Numbered from the stretch's first letter, positions 9,491 to 19,950 are shown. The stretch is DNA of 22,418 nucleotides from CAWUJK01 sp964586815 (GCA_964586815.1 CAZPIB010000007.1:1-22418), one strand, 5' to 3'. The notes: a model not told the origin generated them from the sequence alone. Translations and numbers: made by a program.

Positions 9491-9958
9491 ATGATGTGAT
9501 TTTTAAACTTTATGAAAAAAAGACCAAGTGATTTAACTATTAGACTTGGAAGGGTTATATTTGGTTTAATTCTAGTATGAAGTTTATATTATAATCTAAT
9601 TTATAATGTTTCAGCAATAGATACTATTGATAAAAATTTCTTTTGGGTAGACTTGAGTGCTACTACAGTTGAATATATTAAATATTTCTTTATTTGAATC
9701 TGATTAGTTCCTTTGATTATGTGATTAACTAATATATGTTTACTTAAAAGTAAATACATAAGAATTGTTCAAGTTATTTTTTGAATTATGCTATTTTATA
9801 TAGCTAATCAAATTATTATTTATGATGCTAATGCTTTAGATGTAGATGTATTAATTGGATTTATGTGACTTTTACCATTAATTGCATGAATTACTGGTAA
9901 ATGTATTACAACTAACTGTATGAGATTTGCAGAAAAAATCACAAAAATTAGAATATAA
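9491..9958 (+). CDS. small polytopic membrane protein of unknown function
   Basis: A 155-residue protein with four hydrophobic segments at about 20-38, 64-84, 90-110 and 118-138, joined by short basic loops (K-K-R-P-S-D-L-T-I-R-L-G at the start, K-S-K-Y-I-R in the middle), so both termini are probably cytoplasmic. Several TM glycines are TGA codons. I do not recognise the family. The start could be 9491, 9494 or the ATG at residue 8; 9491 has the A/T leader seen at other starts here. It has its own candidate promoter and converges on the following minus-strand gene, with only 39 bp and no hairpin between their stops. Confidence 0.75.
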
Positions 9959-9997
9959 TTTTTGGTTTACTTATTTAGATTTTATACAATTACCTTT

Positions 9998-12055
9998 TTA
10001 AAATTTCCATTCTCATCAAATAAAAAAATTATTATTTTCATTTCAGTAATTATTTTGTTTAGAATAGTTAATTCCTAAAGATAATGTATCTGTTACTTTA
10101 TATTGAACTCAAATAAATTTATTGATATCATCTCAAATTCCAAATTTAGTAGTATCACTATTTTTAGTATATCAAGCATTAATTCTTATATCTCAATTTT
10201 CAATATATCACTCTGCTCAAAATTCATTATATCATAATCATTTTTCATAAGATACATTTACTCAAGTATTATATCAATTTCATTGAAAGTCAAATCAAGC
10301 TCAAATGGATTGTTTTTTATTAAAATCTAATGTATTTATGTTTGTACTTCTTAAATTTATTCATATATCTCATCAGTATCATAAACTTCATTTTAAAGTC
10401 AGATTATTATTAAGCTGATATTCTCAAGATAATGTCATTCAAATGCTTCCTTCTCCACCACTTAGTCATTCATTTGATAAAATTCATCCTTTCCAATGTG
10501 TACTAGCTTGTCAAGATACTCAAAAATTAACTGTATATTTATCAGTATTTGTAACTTCTTTAGAATATGTAGCTGCAAGTGAGGCTGCTCAGTAAGAATT
10601 TTGTTTTCATGAAAAATATCAAAAATTATGTTCTGAAATATTAATAGCTGCTCACAGCTCTCCATTTTCTTCCCTACTTCATATCTTTCATTTTAAGCTA
10701 ACTCCAGAAGAAGTATAGTTTTGATATAGTCAAGATCCATCATTTTTATGGTAAATAGTTCATTCTATGTCTCAGTTTCAAAATGACATAGATAATTCTT
10801 CAGATGATCAATTTTTAATATCCACATTAAATCAATCATTAATAATTAATCAATTTTTCCCAATTTCTTGTGATTCCCTTAAAGTATCAGATGTTCATAA
10901 TGCAGAAACATTATTTGAAAATAATTTTGCTCACTTTGTTTGAAAAAATCTCAAAGGATTTCATTCTGGATCTGTAATCATTTTACTCAGTACAGTTGCT
11001 CATTTTTGATCTAAGTAGTTTGCCTGTAATTCTTCAAAGTTTCTTCACTCATAAACATTTCAATAATCTATCATTACAAAACTTCAATCTTCTCTTTTTA
11101 ATATACTTACTGCATGTCCTCATCATCGTTCTCATCCAGAATTTGTGGATATCATTCAAGCAGTCATTCATATTCATTCTGCCAAGATCGATATTTCAGA
11201 ATGAATATGCCTACAAATTCATCCTAATAAATTTTCATCAATAAGTGAATTCCACATTTGATCCTTACTAACATCTCATAATTTTCAATATAAAGAATGA
11301 TCATAATTATCACCCATCTTATCTCAAACTGTTTGTAGTAATTTGATTTTATCAGATTCTGATGCATCTTTGTATTTACTTATTAATACATCTGTAACAT
11401 TTTGTCAATTTTTTTCTGCTTCTTTAAAAGAGTCTAATATACTCCTAGAGGATTTTGTTAAATCTCTTCTCTCATTGATATCAATAATTCTTTGCGATTT
11501 ATTTATATTACTATTATTATCTTGAGTTATATCATTAAGTTCTCTTTTTGTAATAATTCATAACTTTTCTACAAAAACAAGGTTACTATTTTGTTCTTCC
11601 AAAGAAGAAATCTTATTTCTTTTATCTTGAATTTCAGATGTTGTATTATAATTTGCAAAGTCATTAAAATTTCAAACTCTTTCAGCTCGTTTTTCTCATT
11701 CATCAAAACGGTTATTTCAATTTGCATCAAAATATAAGTGTTTACTTGTCACTGTTGGAACTTTAGTTTTTGTTATTGCTTCTGGTTTTTCTCTATTTAT
11801 TTTAGAATATCAAACAGAAATACTTCAACTAAACCAATCAGAAATATTCTTTTTAGTGTTTGATGTATTTTTAACAGAAAAATCACTAGCATTATAATTT
11901 TCTCAATCTAATTTTTCTTGATACTTTTCAACTATTGGTCCTGACTCTTCTTCACCTAAAAAATCTATAGCATCATTAGTACTTTTTTGTTCTTCTTGAA
12001 ATAGTAATTCTTCACTACCTTCTTCTCAAAAATTTCAATTTTCAATTGCTCACAT
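9998..12055 (-). CDS. EF-hand + transglutaminase-like domain + beta-strand-rich C-terminus
   Basis: A 685-residue protein with three visible parts. First, D-A-N-G-N-N-R-F-D-E-G-E (110-121) matches a 12-position EF-hand calcium loop. Second, G-G-I-C-R-H-I-H-S (Cys281), G-G-G-H-A-V-S-I-L (His314) and V-M-I-D-Y-G-N-V (Asp330) have the order and spacing of a transglutaminase/papain-like Cys-His-Asp triad. Third, about residues 395-685 alternate short Gly/Asn-rich beta strands, ending G-G-E-W-K-F. A terminal Phe after amphipathic strands recalls outer-membrane beta-barrels, unexpected in a CPR cell. No signal peptide is visible at this start. It follows a 113-residue frame on the same strand, in the same reading frame, separated by TAA-AAT. 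Function unknown: possibly a secreted or surface enzyme. Confidence 0.75.
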
Positions 12056-12058
12056 ATT

Positions 12059-12400
12059 TTATATATTATTAAATAATAAATCTAAATTTTCTTTTTCATT
12101 TTTTTCTTCTTCTCTTAAATTAGAAATTTTATTTTTTATTTCATTAATTCTTGAAATATTTTTTTCTTCTTTTGTATTAAGTAAATCTTGTTTAAAATTT
12201 TTTCAAATTTTATTAATATTTTTTTTATAATTATTTTTAATATAATTCCATCACTTTTTATCTTCTTCAAGAATTTTTATTAATTCTAAAATTTTTTTTG
12301 GGTTTTTCCCAGAAAAATTAAAAATCCTTTCTTTTTCTACTTTTGAAAAAGAAAGACTATTTTTAAGTAAACTAAATAAATAATATTTATTTGAAAACAT
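12059..12400 (-). CDS. small helical/coiled-coil protein upstream of the transglutaminase-like gene
   Basis: A 113-residue, very lysine- and glutamate-rich protein, largely helical, with a likely coiled coil at about 65-105 (I-N-E-I-K-N-K-I-S-N-L-R-E-E-E). No signal peptide, membrane segment or known domain. Its TAA stop (12059-12061) is followed after three bases by the ATG of the 685-residue frame, and both are in the same phase. The pair may be coupled by termination-reinitiation, or be one gene split by a TAA. It starts about 185 bp from divergent rnpB. Confidence 0.6.
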
Positions 12401-12519
12401 ACTTTTTTAATTATTTTATATAAACCTAAAATAAAGTTTACTATAAAAAGAAAAAAATTGCAAATAATCATCTAAATTCTTAAAAATATTTTTTATACTT
12501 TTATAAAAAGATAATATTT

Positions 12520-12534
12520 TAACTTTGAAAGTTA
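12520..12534. repeat. perfect inverted repeat TAACTTTGAAAGTTA
   Basis: Seven-base arms around a central G, in the 184-bp gene-free stretch between the 113-residue gene and rnpB, about 20 bp before the rnpB -35. It could be an operator or a weak hairpin; nothing decides between them. Confidence 0.4.
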
Positions 12535-12552
12535 TATTACACCTTTTTTTTA

Positions 12553-12579
12553 TTGCAAAAAAGAAATTTTCTATATAAT
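12553..12579 (+). promoter_or_regulatory. promoter of rnpB
   Basis: TTGCAA (12553-12558), a 15-bp spacer, and a perfect TATAAT (12574-12579). The -10 lies 5-6 bp before the P1 strand at 12585, where the RNA should begin, which supports the call. Confidence 0.7.
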
Positions 12580-12584
12580 ATTCT

Positions 12585-12942
12585 TGCAAGAGAAAGTATC
12601 TACTGCCAGAATTATCTGGGAGAGGAAAGTCTGGACATCATGAGAACAGCCTAAAGGATAACAACCTTGGTTTAGATATAATAAATAAAATCTAAATACC
12701 ACTAGTGCCACAGAGACTATACTAGCCATTTATGGTGAAAGGTGAAAAGACATTCTTAGAATGTAGGCTTATATTTATATAAGTGTTGGTAAACTGTAGG
12801 TGATGCAATGGGAATGGTATTTCTATAGATTATTGTTCTCTATTTTTTTATAGAAATATACTCAGCTTGAGGTTTGAAGTAATTCAAATCCTAGATAGAT
12901 TGATACTTAGATACAAAATCCGGCTTATTACTCTTGCATTTT
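12585..12942 (+). ncRNA. rnpB: RNase P RNA (catalytic subunit), bacterial type
   Basis: RNase P RNA removes 5' leaders from precursor tRNAs. Conserved elements occur in order: GAGGAAAGTCTGGACATC (12622-12639), CCACAGAGAC (12708-12717), GGTAAACTGTAGGTG (12788-12802), AGATAGAT (12893-12900) and ACAAAATCCGGCTTA (12913-12927). The ends pair as helix P1: TGCAAGAG (12585-12592) with CTCTTGCA (12931-12938). The RNA is AT-rich but keeps the core. The 3' edge may extend slightly into the adjacent gap, where any terminator would lie. The true 5' end is set by the TATAAT just upstream. Confidence 0.95.
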
Positions 12943-13042
12943 NNNNNNNNNNNNNNNNNNNNNNNNNNNNNNNNNNNNNNNNNNNNNNNNNNNNNNNNNN
13001 NNNNNNNNNNNNNNNNNNNNNNNNNNNNNNNNNNNNNNNNNN
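12943..13042. other. assembly gap (100 N)
   Basis: Exactly 100 N, the usual placeholder for a gap of unknown size. It separates rnpB from the 3' end of adk, so the first part of adk and any other genes here are missing. The neighbourhood rnpB-adk is therefore a scaffolding claim, not direct sequence. Confidence 0.99.
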
Positions 13043-13281
13043 CAAAAACTTGAGAAACATTTTTTTCTAGTTTTAATTATGATCCAAAAACTTGAGATAA
13101 ATTAGAGATTAGAAAAGATGATAATCAACAGTCTATAAAACAAAGAATTAATGATTTTTATGAAAAAACTATTCCAGCAATTAAAGAATATGAATGAGAA
13201 TGAAACTTGATAAAAATTGATGCAAATAATTGTATAGAAAGTGTTACAAAAGAAATGATTAAGAAATTAAATTTAAAATAA
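13043..13281 (+). CDS. adk: adenylate kinase, C-terminal fragment (5' part in gap)
   Basis: Adenylate kinase interconverts ATP + AMP and 2 ADP. The visible 79 residues cover the LID loop and C-terminus: T-G-E-T-F, F-N-Y-D-P-K-T-G-D-K, then R-K-D-D-N-Q-Q-S-I-K-Q-R-I (family pattern R-x-D-D-x-x-x-x-x-x-x-R), a helix with Y-E-K-T-I-P-A-I, and a final I-D-A strand. The LID lacks the four zinc cysteines found in many Gram-positive enzymes. The P-loop and AMP site are in the gap. The downstream gene starts 19 bp later and may share its transcript. Confidence 0.88.
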
Positions 13282-13300
13282 TTCTTTAAATAAATAATAT

Positions 13301-14485
13301 ATGTTATATTGATTTCAGCTAGGTAGAGAATTTAAGTTAAGTATTGCTGAATTATTTTCTGTTTTTCCAAATATGGAAATTATTTATAGTGAAAAAAGTG
13401 TAATGATTATAAATCATATTTCTGAAAAAGATATTATGATAAATAGTTCAATTTTAGGTTGAACCATTAAAATATTTGAATTAAAAATGTTTAGCGATAC
13501 AGATTCAATTTTGTATCATATTTGAGAATTGTGAGAAAAATATGAAAACAAATTTAATTATTGATTAAATATTTTTGGTAATCAAAAACTTAAATTGCCA
13601 AAAATTCTTATGAATGTAAAAAGACATCTTAAAGCAAAAAAAATAAGCTCAAGATTTGTTAATAAAAATGATTCAAATTTAAGCTCTGCTCAAATACTTT
13701 GAAATAACTTATTAAAAAGATGAGAAGATTTCAATATAGTTGACTTAGGATGAATTTTTTATTTTGGTAGAACTATTTGGGTTCAAGATATTGATGCATA
13801 TTCTGCTAGAGATTATGGTAAATCAAGAGATATGGATATTTGAATGTTACCACCAAAATTATCACAAATAATGATTAATTTATCAAGAAATTGAGATGAA
13901 ATTGTATCTAAATTATATGATCCTTTTGTATGACTTGGAACTATATTAATAGAATGAGCTTATATGGGAATTACTGATTTATTTGGGAGTGATTTTAATC
14001 CAAAAATGGTTCAAGAATCTAAATCAAATCTTTGAAATTTACAATCTAAATTTTCTTGACTAAATATACAAATTATAGAATCAGATGCTAGAGATATAAA
14101 TGAAAATACTTTTTTACAAAATAATAAAATTGACTCAATAGTTACAGAGTGATTTTTATGAGAAATAATGACTCAAAAAAATATTAATTTAGATAGAATA
14201 AATATTCAAAAAAATAATTTATCAAAATTATATCAAAAATTTTTTTCTGGATTGAAAGAGATTTGATTTAAATGAAGTATAGTTATTTGTTTTCCATTTT
14301 GGGATATAAAATGAAAATATGTGTTTTTTGAAGAAATATATGAAATATTAAATAATTATTGTGAAACTATCCCTTTATTCCCTTTAGAATTTGATTTTTC
14401 AGAGACTAAATCAGGAAGCTTATTATATAAAAGACAAAAACAACTTGTTTGAAGAGAAATTTTTAAACTAAAGATAAGAGGTTAA
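13301..14485 (+). CDS. Trm11-like (UPF0020) RNA guanine-N2 methyltransferase
   Basis: This 394-residue protein has the C-terminal Rossmann methylase of the Trm11/TrmG10 family, which methylates tRNA guanosines at N2 using S-adenosylmethionine. Seen: R-D-M-D-I-G-M-L-P-P-K-L-S (the conserved entry segment), K-L-Y-D-P-F-V-G-L-G-T-I-L-I-E (motif I, Asp207) and G-S-D-F-N-P-K-M-V (acidic ribose-binding site). The catalytic motif, normally D-P-P-Y-G, reads T-E-G-F-L-G (282-287), a marked change. The N-terminal 150 residues may be a diverged THUMP-like RNA-binding part. It follows adk by 19 bp and converges on miaB with 5 bp between stops. Substrate: tRNA by family, unproven. Confidence 0.82.
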
Positions 14486-14490
14486 TTTTT

Positions 14491-15936
14491 TTAAATTAAA
14501 ACTCAATTTAAAACATATTTATCAAGTGACAATATTTTTACTTTTACTATATCTCAAATATTAATTCAATCTTTTTTATCAAAAAATACTTCTTTAAAAT
14601 TTCTAGTTCTACCAAAAAATTTTCAATCTCTATCTCAAGAAATAAGAATTTCTTCTATTTTTCAAATCATTAGATTATTTCTTTTATGAATATCCTCTAA
14701 AAGAAGTGAATTTAATTTATGCCATCTTTTAGCTTTTATTTCATTAGATATATTATCTGGATAGATTTTTGCAGCTATAGTTCCCTTTCTTACTGAATAT
14801 CTTGCATTATAGACAAAATCAAATTCGCAATTTTCATATGCTTTTATAGTATCAAAAAACATCTCTTCAGTTTCATTTGAGTATCAAACAATTATATCAG
14901 TAGAAATAGAAAAATATGGATCTCTTGATCTTAAATATTTAACCATTTTTTCAAAATCTTTATAAGTATGTCTTCTATTCATTTGTCTTAACATTTTATC
15001 ATTTCAAGACTGAAGTGCAAAATGCAAATAATTACAAGTTTTTTCTAAATCAAAATGAGCATCAAGAATATCTTGAGTCATATCATGAGGATTACTTGAA
15101 GTAAATCTTATTCTATCAAGTCATTTTATTTTATCTAATTTTTCAAGTAATTCTCTAAAGGGTGATTTTTTAAGTCAGCAATTCCATTTAGCTTTTTCTT
15201 TATTCCAAAATTTTTTATCTATAAATTCCTTTCAATAAGAATTTACATTTTGTCATACTAAAGTTATTTCTTTTGCTCATTCGCAAACTACTCTTTTTGC
15301 TTCTAAGATTATATCTTTTACTGTTCTTGATTTTTCTCTTCATCTAGTCTCTGGAACAATGCAATAACTACACATATTATCACAACCAGTTTGAATAATT
15401 ATAATAGCTTGAGCAGGATTTTCTCTGAATTGTTTTTGTTTTAAATAATCATCAAAACTATGATCTTTTCAAATTGATTCTCAAAAAATATGAGTTAATT
15501 GAAGGGGTAAATATTTTATATCTTCAATTCTAAGAGTAAAATCTAATTTTTCTGCAAATCTTGGGAATAATTTATCATCATTATTTAATATTTCATTTTC
15601 CACTTTTATTTTTGTAATCTTTTTTGCTTTATTTTTATCTCTTTTATATTTTTCTAAATATTTTGAATTAAGGCCAGTTTTTCTAACCATACAACCAGTT
15701 ACTCATAATAGAATTTTTTTATTATTTTCTATATTGTATTTCTTTATTTCTTCTGCAAAACCAAATACCTTATCTTCCCCTTTTTGTCTTACACTACAAG
15801 TATTTAAAATAATTAAATCAGATTGCCTCCAATTAACTACTTTAAAAAATCATGATTGTAATAAAATCATATTAATTTTTTCTGAATCAGCTTGATTCAT
15901 AGCACATCAAAATGTTTGAATAAAATATTTTCTCAT
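14491..15936 (-). CDS. miaB: tRNA-2-methylthio-N6-dimethylallyladenosine synthase MiaB
   Basis: MiaB is a radical-SAM methylthiotransferase that converts i6A37 to ms2i6A37 in tRNAs. Both iron-sulfur sites are visible: N-terminal Cys11 (F-G-C-A-M-N-Q-A-D-S-E), Cys47 (N-T-C-S-V-R) and Cys82 (T-G-C-M); radical-SAM Cys185, Cys189 and Cys192 (G-C-D-N-M-C-S-Y-C). V-P-E-T-R-G-R-E-K-S-R and G-Q-N-V-N-S-Y-G are typical of MiaB rather than RimO or MtaB. A TRAM-like beta domain closes the 481 residues (about 412-480). A lysine-rich stretch at about 85-125 looks longer than usual. It starts 8 bp after the PAP2 stop, so the two likely form an operon. Its ATG is preceded by an A/T-only leader. Confidence 0.95.
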
Positions 15937-15944
15937 CTATATTA

Positions 15945-16529
15945 TTATAATTTAAAATATCATATTTTTTTTAAAATAAAATTATTTACTTTTTCTAATA
16001 TTTTTGATTTTTTATATTTAAAAATAAATAATGCTGATAATATTCAAATTATAAGTCCAGCAATAATATCAAAAAACCGATGAATTCAACCAGCTATCCT
16101 TGAAAAATTCATAAGTAGTACAAATATTAAAAATATGTATCATATTTTTTTGTATCCAGCCAAAAATAATCAAGTTAGAAATGCTACTGATATTGCAGCA
16201 TGATCACTTGGAAAACTTGGATTAGGTATACTATTTAGAATAGGATTAACTATATTTTCTGGTCTTTCCAAAAAAAAGATAGATTGAATAATATAATTAA
16301 TAATTACTACTAATAAAATTCAGTAAAATATATTTAATAAATCTATTTTTTTTTCTATATTTTTTTGTTTAAATGTAAAATATAGCCATGTAAAAACTAA
16401 AAAAATAGGTAAGAAAAAAATAGGTCAATCTGCTAATATTGAAATAATTTTTTCTAAATTATTTTCAATTATAAAGCTTGTAAGAAATTCATTTACATTA
16501 TGATTTATACTTAAAAATATATTTTCCAT
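15945..16529 (-). CDS. PAP2 family membrane phosphatase
   Basis: A 194-residue integral membrane protein with five to six hydrophobic segments. The PAP2 signature is present: E-R-P (89-90; the lysine expected seven residues earlier is Gln82), P-S-F-P-S-D-H-A (His110) and S-R-I-A-G-G-I-H-R-F-F-D (Arg144, His150, Asp154). These residues bind and attack phosphate in enzymes that dephosphorylate undecaprenyl pyrophosphate or phosphatidic acid. Undecaprenyl-PP recycling for cell-wall synthesis is the likeliest role, but specificity cannot be read. It is the first gene before miaB on this strand and has a good candidate promoter just upstream. Confidence 0.88.
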
Positions 16530-16559
16530 AAAAATTTATTATTCAACTAAGACAAAATT

Positions 16560-16588
16560 ATTTTATTTAAAAATACATAAATTTCCAA
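16560..16588 (-). promoter_or_regulatory. putative promoter for PAP2-miaB
   Basis: On the minus strand TTGGAA (16588-16583) and TAAAAT (16565-16560) are 17 bp apart, about 30 bp before the ATG at 16529. It is the only promoter-like pair with textbook spacing in this intergenic region. Confidence 0.5.
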
Positions 16589-16604
16589 TTTTAATTAGAA
16601 AAAA

Positions 16605-16648
16605 CATAAATTTATAAAATTAAAAGTTTTTAATTTTATAAATTTATG
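16605..16648. repeat. perfect 21-bp inverted repeat before the VirD4-like gene
   Basis: Bases 16605-16625 are the exact reverse complement of 16628-16648, with only GT between. The arms begin CATAAATTTAT and end with the matching ATAAATTTATG. It lies between divergent genes, so a terminator is not needed, and no T-run follows. It ends just before a TATAAT box (16650-16655), so a bound protein or a hairpin would affect that promoter. Confidence 0.85.
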
Positions 16649-16649
16649 A

Positions 16650-16655
16650 TATAAT
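16650..16655 (+). promoter_or_regulatory. -10 box (TATAAT) for the VirD4-like gene
   Basis: A perfect TATAAT 33 bp before the ATG at 16689. No good -35 is seen: the position falls inside the right arm of the 21-bp inverted repeat. Confidence 0.5.
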
Positions 16656-16688
16656 AATATTATATACTTATTTAAAAATATTAAAATA

Positions 16689-19118
16689 ATGAATTATATA
16701 GTTATTATTTCTCTTTTATTAGTTATAATTATAGCTTTTTTTATGGTAATATTTTTTGTGAGAAAAAGAGTAGATTTTAAAAGAGCTTTAAATTTAAGTT
16801 TTTTGAGAGTTACTTTACCTAAAAAAGAAAGTGAGTTAGATGAAAAAAAAGAAACAACAAAAGATTTTAAGGAAATGATTGGTCTTATGGAGCAGTTACT
16901 TTCTTCACTAAAAAGTATTTATTCAAATACAATTATTTCAAAAATTATTGGACAAGATATAATTAGTTTTGAATATATTTCTCACAAAGATGAGATTCTT
17001 TTTTATGTTATTGTACCTAAAAAACATAAAATTTTAATAGAAAAACAAATAAATTGATTTTATGCTGATGCTGTAATTGAAGAAACTACTGAATTAAATA
17101 TTTTTGAAAATAAAAAATTTATAGAGTCTACCTATATAAATACTTCAAAAGATTTTTTTTACCCAATTAAAACTTACCAAAAATTAGAAAGTGATCCTAT
17201 TAATAATATAGTAAATGCACTTTGAAAACTTGAAGAAGATGAATCTGCTATTGTTCAAATTATATTAAAACCAATAGATGATGATTGGCAAAAAGAATGT
17301 AGTAAAGCTAGTTCAATAATTATGAAATGAAAAAAAACTTGATTATCACTTAATCCATTTAAAATATTAATTTCTATGATTGCCATGTTTTCTACTGAAG
17401 ACAAATCACAGGAAAAAAATGAAAATGAAACTTCTGCTCTAACTCAAGAAAGAGCAAAAACAGTTGATGAAAAAGCTGATAAAACTGGTTATAAGGTAAC
17501 TATTAGAGTTATTGCTGCTTGAAACAATAAATCTATGGTAGAAGCTGAGCTCAAAAATATTACTTCATCTTTTACTCAGTTTTCTCATCCTGATTTTAAT
17601 TGATTTACTAATAGTTTAAACCACTCTAAAAAATCTATTTTAAAAAATTATATTTTTAGATTTACAAAAAAACCTTTTTGGCTTAAAGAGATGATATTAA
17701 ATACTGAAGAGATTGCTTCCATATTTCATTTCCCACATATAAAATATAACCAAAATCCAGAAATAAAATGGCAAAATTTTAAACTTGTTAAAGCTCCAAA
17801 TAATATTCCAAAAGAGTGAATACTTATCTGACATAATATTTATAGGTGAGTAAAAAAAGAAATAAGAGTAAAAAATGAGGATAGATTTAGGCATTTTTAT
17901 GTTATTGGGCAGACTGGTACTTGAAAATCAAGTATTTTTCAAACAATGATAAGGCAAGATTTAAGAGAGTGAAAATGAATTTGTATTATTGATCCTCATT
18001 GAGATTTAGTAAATGATATACTTCCCTTTATTCCAAGACAGAGAGCTGATGATGTTATTCATTTTGATCCTTCAGATCTTGATAGACCTATGGGATTAAA
18101 TTTACTTGAAGCAAATAGTCCAGAAGAAAAAGAACTTGTTGCAATGGATGCACTAAATATAATGATTAAGCTTTTTTGAAATGAAATATTTGGACCTAGA
18201 CTTCAAGATTATTTTAGAAATGCAATTTTGGCTTTAATGGATTATCCTAGTTGAGGAGCCATTACTGATGTTGTTAGAATGTTTACTGATGAAGAATTTC
18301 AAAAAGATAGAATTAGACATGTAAAAAATCCTATTGTAAAAGCATGGTGGGAAAAAACTTATGCTTCAATGTGAGATAGAGAAAAACAAGAAATGATTCC
18401 TTATTTTTCTGCAAAATTTGGTCAATTTATTACAAATAAAATGATGAGAAATATTATTGGACAAACAAAAAGCTCCTTTGATATTTTAGATATTATGCAA
18501 AATAAAAAGATTTTACTTGTAAATCTTAGTAAATGAAGACTTTGAGACCTAAATTCAAAATTACTTTGAATGATGCTTGTTTCAAAATTACAAATGGCAG
18601 CAATGAGAAGGGATAATATTCCAAAAGCAGAAAGATCTGATTTCTTTTTATATATAGATGAATTTCAAAATTATGTAACTGATTCTATTGAATCAATTTT
18701 ATCAGAAGCCAGAAAATATAGACTTTCATTAAATATTGCTCATCAATATTTATGACAATTAGAGCAATCAGATGCACTTACTAAATCTAGCTTAAATTTG
18801 AAACAAGCTATTTTTGGTAATGTTTGAAATGTTATGAGTTATAAAATATGACCTGAAGATGGAGAATTTATGGCAAAATACTTTGCTCCAACTTTTTCTG
18901 ATATGGATTTAGTAAATATGGATAAATTTAAATCTGTAAATAAAATTGTAGTTGATAATCAACCAACAACTCCATTTTCTATGATTCCTCTTAATCCATA
19001 TCTTGAAACTTGAGATTTAAAGGTTGCAAAAGCACTTAAAGAGCTTTCAAGACTTAAATATGGTAGAGATAAAGATTTTGTAAGTAAGGAAATAGAATAT
19101 AGAATTTGAGTTATATAG
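16689..19118 (+). CDS. VirD4/TraD-like membrane-anchored DNA-translocase ATPase
   Basis: An 809-residue protein with one N-terminal membrane segment (about 3-23), a basic stop-transfer, an alpha/beta region (60-370) and a RecA-like ATPase of the HerA/VirD4 kind. Walker A is G-Q-T-G-T-G-K-S-S (407-415), with the last Gly encoded by TGA; I-C-I-I-D-P-H-G-D-L follows. Walker B is F-L-Y-I-D-E-F-Q-N-Y (Asp657). N-I-A-H-Q-Y-L-G-Q-L resembles the motif of TraD/VirD4 coupling proteins, which pass DNA or protein substrates to a type IV secretion channel. No other T4SS gene is in the window. Stand-alone coupling-like ATPases may serve DNA uptake or transfer in CPR cells; that is inference. The coiled-coil gene follows after 22 bp. 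Confidence 0.88.
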
Positions 19119-19140
19119 AAATATAATTTAATTAATAAAA

Positions 19141-19941
19141 ATGAAAGTAGAAATAAAAAATTTAAAATCTGAAATTCAAAGCTTAAAAGATAAAAATAAA
19201 AATCTTGAATTTAAGCTAAATATTGCAAAACTTTGGATGATAAAAGAAATAACACAATCTATAAAAAAAATTAGTAAAAGAAAAATTAGTAAAATGACTT
19301 TTGAATCAAAAAATAATTTTGCTAATAATAATTTAGAAGAAATAATTAGCAAAAAAATAAGAAAGTATTTTTGAGATTTTATTTTGATGAATTTAAACTA
19401 TTCAATTATTGAAAATATTATTTCTGCTGAAATAGCTTTTTATCAATTAAAACAAAATCAAAATTTTGATGGATTTGCTGTTATTAGTTCTTATCATAAA
19501 GCTCTTGATTGAATTATTGAACAATTTATAACAAAATGATATAGAAAATTTGCAAAAAAAAGCAATCAAATATATCTTAGAAAAAATGATAGTCTTGAGA
19601 AATCTTTTCATTCTATTGTAAATAAAGGCTATATTTTAAGTGCTTGAAGATTATTTCATATATTAAATAATATAAAAAATAAGCAAGATTTATTTGATTA
19701 TTCTCAAAATTTTAAAGATTATTTAGATAAATATATTTATTTAAAAGAAGTTTTAATTAATTGTGATTTTTTGAAAAATTATAAAATAATTATTGACCTA
19801 GAGATTTTATGAAAAAAAAGACATTCTGGTCAAATTTCTTTCTTGCAAACTAAAAAATCTAGAAAATTATTAATTTGAGATTTAAAGGATAAAAAAAGTC
19901 TTATTTATATGCTTTTATCAACTCAAGATATGGAATATTAA
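19141..19941 (+). CDS. coiled-coil protein of unknown function behind the VirD4-like ATPase
   Basis: A 266-residue basic protein. Residues 1-30 form a clear coiled coil (I-K-N-L-K-S-E-I-Q-S-L-K-D-K-N); the rest is predominantly helical with conserved-looking aromatic patches (Y-H-K-A-L-D-G-I-I-E, G-R-L-F-H-I-L). A final segment, S-R-K-L-L-I-G-D-L-K-D-K-K, ends the protein. No membrane segment, signal peptide or known motif is visible. The 22-bp gap behind the ATPase suggests cotranscription, and an accessory or substrate-adaptor role would fit, but nothing in the sequence proves it. Confidence 0.7.
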
Positions 19942-19950
19942 AACTAAAAT

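Noticed and set aside
9998..12055. Plus-strand open frames at 10996-11244 and 11343-11525 and a minus-strand frame at 10462-10665
   Set aside because: The first two are antisense shadows of the 685-residue gene, and the third is one of its fragments when TGA is read as stop.
12867..13070. An open frame running through the N gap
   Set aside because: It is made of the end of rnpB, 100 N and an out-of-frame piece of adk.
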